64,000 nt of DNA from NCBI GenBank assembly GCA_036702975.1, contig DATNPX010000020.1:124001-188000 (forward strand). The letters are read 5' to 3'. Below are positions 26,403-35,717 of this stretch, in pieces (the first letter of the stretch is position 1; the number at the start of each line of letters is the position of its first letter). This stretch comes from DATNPX01 sp036702975 (lineage in GTDB: Bacteria > Cyanobacteriota > Vampirovibrionia > Obscuribacterales > Obscuribacteraceae). The notes under the pieces are model-generated. The model had not been told where the DNA came from. It saw only the letters and a program-made list of their open reading frames with translations, and made no database searches. The translations under genes and the position numbers were made by a program.

Positions 26403-27281
26403 ATGAAATTCGGCGATTTTGAACTCTCGCTGGTTCGGGAGTCTTACATGAAGCTAGATGGTGGTGCGATGTTCGGTGTTGTGCCGAAACCGCTGTGGAA
26501 CAAGCTTTCTCCCGCCGACGAGCGCAATCGTATTTCGATGGCTTGCAATCTTCTGCTGATTGAAACCGGCAACGAGAAAGTGCTCGTCGAAACTGGTATG
26601 GGCGATCGCTGGGATGAACGCGATAAAGACCGCTATGATTTGCAGAGCAACGTAGAATCTGGCAATATGCTGCGCGAACTGGGAGTCAGCAATGACGAGG
26701 TTACCGCAGTGATCATTTCGCATCTGCACTTCGATCATGCTGGCGGAGCAACCCGTTTAGTAAATGGGAAGTTGGAACCAACTTTCCCGAATGCCACCTA
26801 TTACGCCCAACGTGGTGAATACGAATTTTCGAAGAGAGCTAACGCCCGTGCAAGAGCCAGTTATCGTCCCGATGATTATGAACCATTGCTTGCAGCAGGA
26901 CGGATGAAACTGGTCGATGGTGACACTGAAATCGCTCAGGGGATTTGGGTGCGAATCACAGGTGGGCATACCAGTCACCATCAAATCGTCACTTTTGAAT
27001 CTGGTGGGAAAAAAGGTGTTTTCTTCGCCGACATCATTCCGACCTGCAGTCACATCACGCCGCCTTGGGTGATGGGCTACGACCATTTTCCCCTGGATAG
27101 CTGTGATATCAAATCCAAATGGTTGTCGCAAGCAGCCGATGAACAGTGGTTGATCGTATTCGACCACGAAATTGGTGTTCCATGGGGGCGCGTGACCAAA
27201 TCCGAAAAAGGAAAGTTCGAATTTGTGCCGTTAACAGAAGAAACACTGACGCCGCGTCGGGCTGTCAGTGCTTCCAAGTAA
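26403..27281 (+). CDS. Metallo-beta-lactamase-fold hydrolase
   Basis: About 292 residues. The zinc-binding motif 'ISHLHFDHAGG' (~103-113), a second His in 'GGHTSHHQIV', Asp in 'GVFFADIIPT' and His in 'IVFDHEIG' complete the MBL metal site. The N-terminal 'MACNLLLIETGNEKVLVETGMG' is typical of the lactonase or quorum-quenching-like branch. The real substrate is not evident. The start is ATG 26403, with AGGT 7 bases upstream; GTG 26394 is an in-frame alternative. Cytoplasmic: no signal peptide. Confidence 0.88.
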   Translation: MKFGDFELSLVRESYMKLDGGAMFGVVPKPLWNKLSPADERNRISMACNLLLIETGNEKVLVETGMGDRWDERDKDRYDLQSNVESGNMLRELGVSNDEVTAVIISHLHFDHAGGATRLVNGKLEPTFPNATYYAQRGEYEFSKRANARARASYRPDDYEPLLAAGRMKLVDGDTEIAQGIWVRITGGHTSHHQIVTFESGGKKGVFFADIIPTCSHITPPWVMGYDHFPLDSCDIKSKWLSQAADEQWLIVFDHEIGVPWGRVTKSEKGKFEFVPLTEETLTPRRAVSASK

Positions 27282-27323
27282 CTGATTGACCTTAGCCGCC
27301 GATCGTCCGTTTCTGTGGTGTCG

Positions 27324-28115
27324 CTAGTAGGTTCTTCTGCCGTTGCTGGCGATGGAGAGAGGGCTGTCCAGCTGGATTTGCATCTCTGTGCCGCCCTTGA
27401 TGTTGATCTGTTTCCCTTTGCGAACAAGAAGGCTGTCGGCAACGCCGAGGCCTGCACCAATCGCGGTGCCAGACCATGCGCCTCGTCCTGCTCCTCGACC
27501 GCCGCCTGCAATGCCGCCGACTGCGGTGCCAAGCACCGCGCCGCCACCTGCACCGACAGCACCTCTGAGTCCAACATCTTTTAGTTTGGTCCAGCCGTTT
27601 TCGCCGGCAAATTGATCGGAGTTCTCTCCGCCGGTTTGATGGTATTTATCGATTCCGCCGACCAGGTGTGCATTGATTGGATAGCTAACACCATCAGGAG
27701 TTGTTAGATTCGTGAATTTTATTCCGAGGTGTCCGGAGTGTCCCATGCGTCCGGCTGAACTCGCTTGCGTGATCGCGCCTGAAACTGTTGATCCCGCTGG
27801 AATGACGGCACTGCCAAGATTCATATCTTGATTGAGACGAGCTTGAATAGGATCGCCTGCTTGTGCTACTTCTGTGGAAATTCCCGTTGTCAGCCTAATC
27901 GGCAGCACCATTCCCTGCGGAGCGTAAGCCACCTGGCCGTGGTGATATTGGTCGCCTCTCGGAGCATAGTCTTGCGATTGCTCGTTGTAGCGCACGTTAT
28001 AGCTCTGCCTTGGCGCGCCGTTTTGAGCCATCCCCGCAGAAAAGCTTGCACCATATGCAGTGCCGACAATTAAAAGCGTCAAAAGTCTCTTTGAATTCAC
28101 CAGTGTTCTCCTCAT
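27324..28115 (-). CDS. Exported glycine-zipper envelope protein
   Basis: 263 residues with a signal peptide (cleavage likely after 'GMAQ', ~31). Residues ~68-160 form a beta-rich domain ('VLPIRLTTGISTEVAQAGDP', 'NLGSAVIPAGSTVSGAI', 'GIKFTNLTTPDGVSYPINA') like the conserved C-terminal barrel of TrbI/VirB10-type and related envelope proteins. Residues ~185-228 are a Gly/Ala-rich glycine zipper ('GAVLGTAVGGIAGG'), often membrane-inserting or oligomerising. It ends with a short hydrophilic tail. No secretion-system neighbours are present, so a type IV secretion role is not supported. Probably a structural envelope protein. Confidence 0.75.
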   Translation of the reverse strand: MRRTLVNSKRLLTLLIVGTAYGASFSAGMAQNGAPRQSYNVRYNEQSQDYAPRGDQYHHGQVAYAPQGMVLPIRLTTGISTEVAQAGDPIQARLNQDMNLGSAVIPAGSTVSGAITQASSAGRMGHSGHLGIKFTNLTTPDGVSYPINAHLVGGIDKYHQTGGENSDQFAGENGWTKLKDVGLRGAVGAGGGAVLGTAVGGIAGGGRGAGRGAWSGTAIGAGLGVADSLLVRKGKQINIKGGTEMQIQLDSPLSIASNGRRTY

Positions 28116-28327
28116 TCGCCTGCCAGGCTAAGTTCGGCATTCTCCAATAAAGATTACACGACAAACTTGCGTTTATCTTTCGACGCGCATTAGAAGAATG
28201 CGAGGCTTTGTGTGGGATATATTAACGATTTGCGATAGATGCTCGTTGGATGTATTTTAGCTGCATCTTTTGACTGCGTGCTTAGTGCCGAGATGACCTG
28301 AATTAATTCGAAGTGACCTATCGCAAC

Positions 28328-29437
28328 TTATTGAAGTGACTTCGTATATGCATTGTGCAATTGCCCGCATGCCGCGTCGATGTCGGTGCCTCGTTCCAGC
28401 CTTATTGTTACGGTTTTGCCTGTTCGCTCAGCAATCTTCTTAAACTTCTGCTGGGCTTCTCGGGATGGGCGCTCATACTTGATTACGCCTTCTTTATTTT
28501 CTGTAGGATTGAAAGGAATGAGATTGATATTGCAATGCAGATTCTTCACCATATCGGCTAGTGCCGCGGCTTGTTCTGGGGTGTCGGTTACGCCGGCCAG
28601 CATTACGTATTCGATGGTCACTCGTCGACCCGTCGTTTCGGCGTAATGGTGCATGGCCGCCATCAACTCATTGAGAGGATACTTAGTTGTAATCGGCACA
28701 ATCTCCTCCCGTGTTTTCGTATCAGGAGCGTGCAGGGACAGTGCCAGTGTAATGGGCAAATTTTCCTCTTCCAGTTTCTTGATACCAGGAACGATACCAG
28801 AGGTAGAAACGGTAATATGTCTGGCTCCGACACCAACCGAATCGATCATCGTGTGTACCGATTCGATTACATTCTCAGTATTGAGGAGCGGTTCGCCTTG
28901 TCCCATATAGACAATGTTTGCTACTCTGCGTCCAGATTCGCGCTGAATAGACATAATCTGGTCTACGATCTCTGCGCTCGAGAGATTTCGCGTGAAACCC
29001 AAGTAACCGGTGGCACAAAATGTGCACCCAACTGCGCAGCCAACCTGGCTTGAAACGCACGCTGAGAGCGTCGTCCTGTCGTCAAATGACATAAGCACGC
29101 TTTCCACGATCCGCCCGTCAGGCAGTTTGAACAGATACTTGCGTGTTCCGTCTTTACTCACCTGCAGATGGGCTACTTCAAGCAAAGGCACTTGGGCTAC
29201 TTCGGTCAATTTCGCGCGAAGCTCAGCTGAAAGATCCGTCATCTCGTCGAACGACTTTGCATACTTCGAGTAGATCCAGCTATGCAGCTGGCGCGCTCTG
29301 AATTTTGGCAGTCCCAGGGATGCTGCAAACTCTTCCAGCTCCTTCAAGCTCAAACCCGAGAGCGAACGTTTCGCAATGTTCTGGCTGCAAGCCAGATTCT
29401 CGTCGCTATTAGTTGTTTCGATTGCGTTCTCGTCCAT
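28328..29437 (-). CDS. rlmN: 23S rRNA (adenine2503-C2)-methyltransferase RlmN
   Basis: Radical SAM enzyme that methylates C2 of A2503 in 23S rRNA, and A37 in some tRNAs, affecting translation accuracy. The cluster motif 'GCAVGCTFCATGYLGF' places the three [4Fe-4S] Cys at 134, 138 and 141. 'NIVYMGQGEPLLN' is the SAM-binding region and 'RRVTIEYVMLAGVTD' is characteristic. The conserved C-terminal Cys is in 'TDIDAACGQLH'. Length 369 is usual. AAGGT sits 6 bases before the ATG. A small uncertain frame with a 9-bp repeat ends 20 bases upstream. Confidence 0.96.
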   Translation of the reverse strand: MDENAIETTNSDENLACSQNIAKRSLSGLSLKELEEFAASLGLPKFRARQLHSWIYSKYAKSFDEMTDLSAELRAKLTEVAQVPLLEVAHLQVSKDGTRKYLFKLPDGRIVESVLMSFDDRTTLSACVSSQVGCAVGCTFCATGYLGFTRNLSSAEIVDQIMSIQRESGRRVANIVYMGQGEPLLNTENVIESVHTMIDSVGVGARHITVSTSGIVPGIKKLEEENLPITLALSLHAPDTKTREEIVPITTKYPLNELMAAMHHYAETTGRRVTIEYVMLAGVTDTPEQAAALADMVKNLHCNINLIPFNPTENKEGVIKYERPSREAQQKFKKIAERTGKTVTIRLERGTDIDAACGQLHNAYTKSLQ

Positions 29438-29457
29438 GGATGTACCTTAGTTCTCGT

Positions 29458-29745
29458 TCAGGTCGGAGCCGGAGCCGTAGCCCGGCTCATCAGCTCGCTC
29501 GGCGGTTTGGAATATTCGAAGATTTCAATCTTCTCAATCTTCTCAATCTTCTCAATCTTCTCAATCTTCCTGTGGAGCGTCTGCTGGGATTTCCTTGCCA
29601 TCCGTAGTATAACGTTGAAAGAAGTTTTTCCTGTCTGCCTCGCGGATTGCGGTTGCATTGAGGCTCCTTCGGGTTGGATGTCAACAGGGTGGATGTCCAT
29701 TTCCGGCGGAAGCGTGCGCCTGAGGCGATTCGCAATAGTCGTCAT
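29458..29745 (-). CDS. Possible small protein upstream of rlmN, with KIE repeat
   Basis: 95-residue frame from ATG 29745 (TTG 29757 is also possible) that ends 20 bases before rlmN on the same strand. Composition is hydrophilic. A central run of Lys-Ile-Glu units is encoded by the 9-bp tandem repeat at 29526-29570. There is no recognised family and no Shine-Dalgarno sequence. It may be a real leader gene of rlmN or simply an open frame; if not a gene, the 521 bases between rlmN and secA hold only the repeat and promoters. Confidence 0.3.
   Translation of the reverse strand: MTTIANRLRRTLPPEMDIHPVDIQPEGASMQPQSARQTGKTSFNVILRMARKSQQTLHRKIEKIEKIEKIEKIEIFEYSKPPSELMSRATAPAPT
29526..29570. repeat. 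9-bp tandem repeat, five copies
   Basis: Unit CAATCTTCT repeated five times; the last copy ends CC. The period is a multiple of three, so copy-number changes keep any reading frame. On the minus strand it encodes Lys-Ile-Glu repeats in the small frame upstream of rlmN. Confidence 0.95.
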
Positions 29746-29958
29746 CAAACTTGGCAAGTGACTTGACTATGAAACCCACATGATAAGGACTTCTTTCGGA
29801 TTGAAATCTGTATGTGGACAAACATTGAGAAAAGCCTTGTTTCAATGGGGTTCTGTTGGTCTGCGTGTTAGAATGGACGTTTGGCGTAAAAGCCATCTGG
29901 GTTGCTTTTTGCAGCTTTTACACCAGTCAAGTTCGACAATCAGGAGTACACCGCGCCC

Positions 29959-32900
29959 GTGGTCAGAGAGAAACTAATCAAACTTTTGTTCGGCGATACA
30001 AACGAGAAACGCTTGAAGTTTCTGCGCGACTACGTAAACCGAGCAAATTCTCTCGAGCCGGAAATTCAGAAACTGACTGATGATGAATTGAAGGGCAAGA
30101 CTGGTGAATTCAAGCGTCTGATTGACAACGCGCTCAGTGCCGCTCCTAACGTCAAATTGTTGGCTGACGATGTGCCGAAGATGCCTGGCCAAATTCGTTT
30201 TAGTCACGACAAGATATTGGGCGACGTTCTCGATTCCATTCTACCTGAAGCGTTTGCCGTTGTGCGCGAAACCGGCCGACGAATTCTCAACATGCGTCAT
30301 TTTGACGTGCAATTCATTGGTGGTGCAGCCCTGCACTTCAATAAAATTGCAGAAATGCGTACAGGGGAAGGTAAGACGCTCGTCGCTACTTTGCCGGCTT
30401 ATCTGAATGCACTTTCAGGCCGCGGAGTCCACGTTGTGACAGTAAACGATTACCTGGCTCGCCGCGACTGCGAATGGATGGGACAGATTTATCGCTTTCT
30501 TGGGTTGACTACGGGTCTTGTATATTCACATCAACCTGATGCCGAAAAGTGGAATGCTTATCGCGCTGATATCGCATATGGTACCAACCATGAATTTGGT
30601 TTCGACTACCTTCGCGACAATATGAGAACCTCGTTGAACGAACTCGTTCAACGTCCGTACTATTTTTCGATCGTTGATGAAGTCGATAACATTTTGATCG
30701 ACGAAGCTAGAACTCCTTTGATTATTTCCGGCTTCCCGACCGAATCCTTTACCGACATCTATCACAGCATGACTCGAATCGCTCCCTTGCTTGAAAAAGG
30801 TAAGGACAAAGACGATGAAGAATGTGATTACTGGGTCGATGAGAAAGGACGCAACGTTCTCCTTACCGAGCGGGGAATTTTAAATGGCGAGCGTCTTCTC
30901 AATCAGGGCGATCTCTTCGACGTTCACTACAACTATGCTCACCACTTAGTACAGGCGCTGCGCGCAAAAGAGTTGTATAAAAAAGACACCGATTACGTCA
31001 TTCGTGAGAATGAGCAAGGCAAGCCTGAAATCGTCATCGTCGATGAATTTACCGGACGTATGATGGTTGGACGCCGCTGGAGCGATGGTTTGCACCAGGC
31101 GATTGAAGCGAAAGAAAATGTGCCGATTCAAGAAGAAACTCTCACTCTCGCTTCTATTACCTACCAAAACCTGTTCCGTTTGTATCCGAAACTTGGTGGC
31201 ATGACCGGTACCGCCATGACCGAAGCCGCGGAGTTTCAGAAGATCTACAACCTTGATGTAGTAGCCATTCCGACTAATCGTCCCACTGTACGTGTCGACC
31301 AGCCAGACGTCATCTATAAGACCGAACAACAGAAGTTCTTCTCAGTGGTGGAAGAGATTGTCGAGGTGCATCAGACCGGTAGACCGGTGCTGGTCGGTAC
31401 CGCCAGCATCGAAAAATCAGAAGTGATCGACGAGATTTTAAGCAAGCCGCAGCATATGAATCAATACTTGTTGAGGAAGATCAACAAGTGCGTTGAAACA
31501 ATGAAGCGCTTGAAGATTGACACTGATCCCGCACTGGAAGGATTACGCAAGATCTTTGAACGCCCAGGCATGATTGATGAAGATCAGCTTGAGTCTGTCA
31601 TTACAGAAGCTGAAAGTACTTTCAAAAAGAAAGAAGAGTTTCTCGATCAACTGCTGTCTATTTTGCGCACCGTAAAAGTTGTGAACGCCATCCGCAAGGG
31701 AATCGACCACAGCATTTTGAACGCAAAGTATCACGAGAAAGAAGCTCTCATCGTCGCTCAGGCAGGTCGAAAGGGCGCCGTCACTGTCGCCACCAACATG
31801 GCTGGTCGCGGTACCGACATTTTGCTTGGTGGTAATGCCGAGATGTTGGCTAAAGAGCAGCTTCTCAGGAAGGGGGTTGGCACCGATGACGAAACTTACG
31901 AAGAACAGCTGAAAGAGCTGACCAAAGAAGTGAAAAAAGACACCGATGTCGCTCACGACGAGGTGGTTAAGCTCGGCGGTTTGCATATCATTGGTACTGA
32001 GCGCCACGAAGCCAGACGTATCGATAACCAGCTCAGAGGTCGTGCCGCTCGCCAAGGCGACCCCGGAACGACTCGTTTCTTCCTCTCTTTGGAAGACACG
32101 CTGATGCGAATCTTTGGTGGAGACAAAATTGCCGGACTGATGAACTTGATCGGTGCCGAGGAAGACATGCCGATTGAATCCGGCATGGTGACTAAATCTA
32201 TCGAAGGTGCGCAACGCAAGGTTGAAGCTCACCACTTCGATATGCGTAAGAACGTTCTGCAGTATGACGACGTGCTCAATACGCAAAGAGAAGTTATCTA
32301 CAGAGAGCGTCGCCGAATTCTCGAGCGTGCTGATTTGAAGAACAACATGCTCGACATGCTTGAAGAGCACCTGGACATTATTCTTGGCACTCATATTGAT
32401 CCGGAAGGACCTCCGGAGAGCTGGGAAGAGACTGAGCTGCCGACTGTTCTGCAGACACTACAGAATGATATTCCGATGCTCGCGGAGCTAACTGTCAATG
32501 AGGTCAAAGGAAGATCTTATGAAGACCTTCGTCACCGCCTCTTAGAAGCTGTTAGATTGGCTTACGAAGTGCGCGAAGAGCACATCGGCTCAGACACGAT
32601 GCGCGAACTTGAGCGCCAGATTCTTTTGCGCACGATCGATTCGAAGTGGGTCGATTATTTGCACAACATCGATCTCTTGAGAGAAGGCATTCACTTGCGC
32701 GGTTACGGTCAGCGTGATCCGCTGCAAGAATATAAGCGCGAAGCCTTCGAGATGTTCAATGCACTTCTGCGCAGCATCCAGCAAGAGTCGATTCAGCTTC
32801 TTTTCCATGCGCAACCGCAAATGATGCCAATGGAGATTGATCCTGACGAGCTGGAACGGATGATGCAGCAAGGAATGCAGTTGCATTTCGCTGATGAGAA

Positions 32901-33177
32901 CGGTCTTCCGATAACCGAAAACGACAATTTCACGGGCAATGGACAGGGGGCTGTACCTCCGGGTTCCATAACGGCCAGCATCAGTGAAGGCACCGGTAAC
33001 GGTGGCAACGGCAACGTTTCGGATATCCTGAAAAATCTAGGTCAGATCGATAATATCTACAAAGGCCCGACGTTGTCATCGCCGGAACAGACTTCAACTG
33101 ATACTAACGGTGTCACTAATACGCCGCCTGGTGAAAAAGCTGATGCCTCTGCGGACAAGGCCGGTCAGGATAAGTAA
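29959..33177 (+). CDS. secA: Preprotein translocase ATPase SecA
   Basis: Motor that drives unfolded proteins through SecYEG. Walker A 'MRTGEGKTL' is at ~133-141, and Walker B-type 'VDEVDNILIDEARTPLIISG' is typical. The preprotein cross-linking region, 'GGLHIIGTERHEARRIDNQLRGR' (here described by its first and last residues) and the helical scaffold follow. Length is ~1072, against ~840-950 in most bacteria. Extra residues lie in the second nucleotide-binding fold ('LRKINKCVETMKRLKIDTDP' region, about 75 residues), and the tail is Gly/Asn/Pro-rich. The usual C-terminal zinc-binding CxCxnC motif is absent. The frame opens at TTG 29902, but GTG 29959 gives the normal N-terminus ('MVREKLIKLLFGD'); CAGGAG lies 12 bases upstream of it. 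Confidence 0.97.
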   Translation: MVREKLIKLLFGDTNEKRLKFLRDYVNRANSLEPEIQKLTDDELKGKTGEFKRLIDNALSAAPNVKLLADDVPKMPGQIRFSHDKILGDVLDSILPEAFAVVRETGRRILNMRHFDVQFIGGAALHFNKIAEMRTGEGKTLVATLPAYLNALSGRGVHVVTVNDYLARRDCEWMGQIYRFLGLTTGLVYSHQPDAEKWNAYRADIAYGTNHEFGFDYLRDNMRTSLNELVQRPYYFSIVDEVDNILIDEARTPLIISGFPTESFTDIYHSMTRIAPLLEKGKDKDDEECDYWVDEKGRNVLLTERGILNGERLLNQGDLFDVHYNYAHHLVQALRAKELYKKDTDYVIRENEQGKPEIVIVDEFTGRMMVGRRWSDGLHQAIEAKENVPIQEETLTLASITYQNLFRLYPKLGGMTGTAMTEAAEFQKIYNLDVVAIPTNRPTVRVDQPDVIYKTEQQKFFSVVEEIVEVHQTGRPVLVGTASIEKSEVIDEILSKPQHMNQYLLRKINKCVETMKRLKIDTDPALEGLRKIFERPGMIDEDQLESVITEAESTFKKKEEFLDQLLSILRTVKVVNAIRKGIDHSILNAKYHEKEALIVAQAGRKGAVTVATNMAGRGTDILLGGNAEMLAKEQLLRKGVGTDDETYEEQLKELTKEVKKDTDVAHDEVVKLGGLHIIGTERHEARRIDNQLRGRAARQGDPGTTRFFLSLEDTLMRIFGGDKIAGLMNLIGAEEDMPIESGMVTKSIEGAQRKVEAHHFDMRKNVLQYDDVLNTQREVIYRERRRILERADLKNNMLDMLEEHLDIILGTHIDPEGPPESWEETELPTVLQTLQNDIPMLAELTVNEVKGRSYEDLRHRLLEAVRLAYEVREEHIGSDTMRELERQILLRTIDSKWVDYLHNIDLLREGIHLRGYGQRDPLQEYKREAFEMFNALLRSIQQESIQLLFHAQPQMMPMEIDPDELERMMQQGMQLHFADENGLPITENDNFTGNGQGAVPPGSITASISEGTGNGGNGNVSDILKNLGQIDNIYKGPTLSSPEQTSTDTNGVTNTPPGEKADASADKAGQDK

Positions 33178-33231
33178 CTCCGTGCAGCTGAATGTGTTTT
33201 GTCAGACGCCATCAATAGATTGCGAGGCAGA

Positions 33232-34035
33232 ATGATCCGCCAGTTGTCTTTCGACACAAGTACTGCAAACATCCACGTCGCTCTGCTTGAAGATGAAAGG
33301 TCTATGGTGCAGCGTGTCGTCGAGATAGACCGGGCGGCCAGTTCAGGCGATCGGCAAGAGATCGCAAATTTGCTCATTCCTACATTTGAGGCGTGCTTAA
33401 GCGAAATCGGCTGGAAACGTCACGACCTCGATTGCCTGATCGTCGGTAGCGGTCCTGGCGGATTCACTGGTATTCGTACGGGTGTCGTCACTGCCCGCGC
33501 CCTTGCTCAAGCTCTTTCGCTGCCACTACTTGCGGTGTCATCTCTTGAATCGATCCGACTCTCGCTTCCAACTGAATCTGCACTCCTCCTCTTCGCAACC
33601 ACTGCCCACTTTTACGGAGCGAAGGGGAGCCCGGATAGTCTGAGCTGCCAGTACATTTCACTGGCGAACTTGAATGAGTTTTTGAAGGGCGAGCACCAGG
33701 CATTTGTCGACAATAAAACCATGCGCGAACTTGAGGCACAGTCTTCCAAAACTTTGCCGGATGGGCTTTGGTCGCTCCATCTGCCTCCGTTGCGACCGCT
33801 GCCGGAGCTTGCGAACATGGCCGTGGCTCAAGCCAGCTGCGCCTGGCCACGCCTTTCTTTGAAAGTCGGCGACATTTGTGAGAGACTGAAACATACTAGT
33901 TCTCACATTGGAGCTAGTAACGAAGAATCAAAACTGCTTCTACGACTGGAGCTATGCCGCGAATTCCCCTACGATGCCGTACTGCCAACCTATCTGAGGG
34001 CGCCTTCGGTAACGTTGAAAAAGACTAATGTTTGA
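33232..34035 (+). CDS. tsaB: tRNA threonylcarbamoyladenosine biosynthesis protein TsaB
   Basis: Partner of TsaD in forming t6A at position 37 of ANN-decoding tRNAs. The ASKHA fold opens with 'QLSFDTSTANIHVAL', and the family motif 'IVGSGPGGFTGIRTGV' lies at ~75-90. Length 267 is slightly above the usual ~230; the C-terminal third is less conserved, as is normal. ATG 33232 has GAGG 4 bases upstream; TTG 33199 is an alternative. Its last 8 bases overlap the start of rimI, the widespread tsaB-rimI arrangement, implying translational coupling. Confidence 0.92.
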   Translation: MIRQLSFDTSTANIHVALLEDERSMVQRVVEIDRAASSGDRQEIANLLIPTFEACLSEIGWKRHDLDCLIVGSGPGGFTGIRTGVVTARALAQALSLPLLAVSSLESIRLSLPTESALLLFATTAHFYGAKGSPDSLSCQYISLANLNEFLKGEHQAFVDNKTMRELEAQSSKTLPDGLWSLHLPPLRPLPELANMAVAQASCAWPRLSLKVGDICERLKHTSSHIGASNEESKLLLRLELCREFPYDAVLPTYLRAPSVTLKKTNV

Positions 34036-34705
34036 ACACTGGGTTGGACTAGATATAAGACCAATGCGCCTTGAGCATCTCGGCGCAGTGTTGGATATAG
34101 AACCGGTCGCCTTCGGCAGCCATCACTGGTCGCACCAGTCTTTTGTTAATGAGCTAAATAACTCCATGGGGCACTACTTCGTAGCTATGCCCAGCGGCAC
34201 GAACAAGTTGATAGGCTATACAGGCTTTTGGTTGATTGGCGAGGAAGCGCACATTACGACGCTCGCCGTCCATCCGGACAATCGGCGGCAGCACATTGGT
34301 GAGCGTCTTTTGATCCACGACATCATTCATGCCAAAAAAGTCGGTGCAAATTGGATCACGCTTGAAGTACGCGTCTCCAACGAATCAGCACAGCAGCTTT
34401 ATTACAAATACGGATTCAAAAGCCTGGGAGTTCGACGTAATTATTACCAGGACAACGACGAAGATGCGCTTGTGCTCTGGACCGAGAATATACGCACTCC
34501 TGAATTCAAGAAACTAATCGCTGAACGCGTAGATTTTCTGAATAAGTATTCTCCATTCACAGATAATGACGGAATTAGCAGTTTCGAAGACGACGATGAC
34601 GGCGAGCACGTGATTGAGGGCTCGGCTGAGTCTTCTAAGACTGCAGATGCGTCAGAGACTGAGAGCAAGGATGCCGCCAGAATAGATGGCGCTAAATCGA
34701 TTTAG
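34028..34705 (+). CDS. rimI: Ribosomal protein S18-alanine N-acetyltransferase, RimI-like
   Basis: GNAT acetyltransferase: 'RPMRLEHLGAVLDIEPVAF' at the N-terminus, the acetyl-CoA motif A 'ITTLAVHPDNRRQHIGERLL' (~76-95), and 'LEVRVSNESAQQLYYKYGF' for the C-terminal half. Family RimI enzymes acetylate the N-terminal Ala of ribosomal protein S18. It overlaps tsaB by 8 bases. Residues after ~165 form a Ser/Asp/Glu-rich tail that normal RimI (~150 residues) lacks and that is probably disordered. Confidence 0.88.
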   Translation: MFEHWVGLDIRPMRLEHLGAVLDIEPVAFGSHHWSHQSFVNELNNSMGHYFVAMPSGTNKLIGYTGFWLIGEEAHITTLAVHPDNRRQHIGERLLIHDIIHAKKVGANWITLEVRVSNESAQQLYYKYGFKSLGVRRNYYQDNDEDALVLWTENIRTPEFKKLIAERVDFLNKYSPFTDNDGISSFEDDDDGEHVIEGSAESSKTADASETESKDAARIDGAKSI

Positions 34706-34867
34706 TTATTTGAACTTCACTTACGCCTTTACCCGTTGGGACAATGCTTGCCATTGCGCGCATATCGAAAAGGGCTCCGAACGGGCCAGTTTAGATGAGC
34801 ATCGTAGCACTTGACGAGATGATCCTCTGAAGCAGACAATAGCCAGGGATTTCTCATTGGGACCGGA

Positions 34868-35692
34868 ATGCGCCTAGTCGTAGCAGGCAGAATACCGCGG
34901 ATTAAGCGAAAATCACTCGCGGGTCAATTTGTGCTCGTGTTAATCGGTTTGCAGATGATGTTTTTCACGTCATTTGTGGCTATGGAATTGCCCACGGGCA
35001 CCGGGCAGAATCTTTTGAACACAGGTCGGCATACTCTGTCGACAGCTATGAAGCTTGTGCCCAAGCCTGTGCAGGAAAAAGTTAAGTCGACGCATCCTGA
35101 GTGGTTCAAAGAGACCAAGCCGCTGAGAACATCACTTTACACCCCAATGGCACCAATGGCTGTCTTTCTCGGCTATGTACTCGGTCGAACAATTGGTCCA
35201 ATCTCTGTTTTTCTCTTTCTTTGCCTAGGATTTTTGGGACCGCTCTTCGGCATCAATCCATTAGCCGGCGGAGGCGGACTCGACTATTACACGCAGCCAT
35301 CTTTCGGTTACTTATTGGGACTAATGTTCGGAACACTCTTTGTTGGTTGGATTACCGAAGAGCGTAGAAACAGTTTCGCTCAAGTTGTGGCGCTGGTTGG
35401 CGGCTTGCTCAGTATTCACCTTGTTGGTCTTGTGTATCTTTTGGGTTCTTGTCTGGTTTTGACTATCGTTCAGGGGGTGAACAACGGGCCGCTGTGGTTA
35501 CCCTGGGTGTTTGAAGAAGCCAGAAATCTCAGCTGGTACCCCCTACCCTATGACTTTCTTTTCAGTTTCATCCTGATTGGCTTAGGTTTCCCCTTCCGTT
35601 ACCTCGTTAATTTGCTGACAGCACCCGATATGGCGTTGAAATCCCGAAACGACCGTCTGGCGCAGCAACATATGGAAGAGCTAATGGGTTGA
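34868..35692 (+). CDS. BioY-like membrane protein (biotin transporter S-component family)
   Basis: 274 residues. The central and C-terminal part matches the BioY pattern: 'GGGGLDYYTQPSFGYLLGLMFG', 'FVGWITEERR', a helix ending near 'VYLLGSCLVL', and a final 'FLFSFILIGLGFPFRYLVNLL'. BioY captures biotin for ECF-type uptake. It differs from standard BioY (~190 residues) by an N-terminal extra helix and a ~60-residue hydrophilic segment ('PKPVQEKVKSTHPEWFKETK') before the core. No ECF ATPases (bioM, bioN) are adjacent. A perfect 26-bp palindrome begins 26 bases after the stop. Substrate is inferred from family only. Confidence 0.7.
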   Translation: MRLVVAGRIPRIKRKSLAGQFVLVLIGLQMMFFTSFVAMELPTGTGQNLLNTGRHTLSTAMKLVPKPVQEKVKSTHPEWFKETKPLRTSLYTPMAPMAVFLGYVLGRTIGPISVFLFLCLGFLGPLFGINPLAGGGGLDYYTQPSFGYLLGLMFGTLFVGWITEERRNSFAQVVALVGGLLSIHLVGLVYLLGSCLVLTIVQGVNNGPLWLPWVFEEARNLSWYPLPYDFLFSFILIGLGFPFRYLVNLLTAPDMALKSRNDRLAQQHMEELMG

Positions 35693-35717
35693 GGCGTTGC
35701 CGCTGTCAGACTTTAAA

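Noticed and set aside
27324..28115. Type IV secretion component (VirB10)
   Set aside because: Only a distant domain resemblance; no other vir or trb genes are present.
29526..29570. CRISPR array
   Set aside because: Units are 9 bp and contiguous with no spacers.
29282..29761. 159-codon plus-strand frame antisense to rlmN start
   Set aside because: It is the antisense shadow of rlmN and of the repeat, with Ser-Ile-Phe repeats from the tandem repeat.
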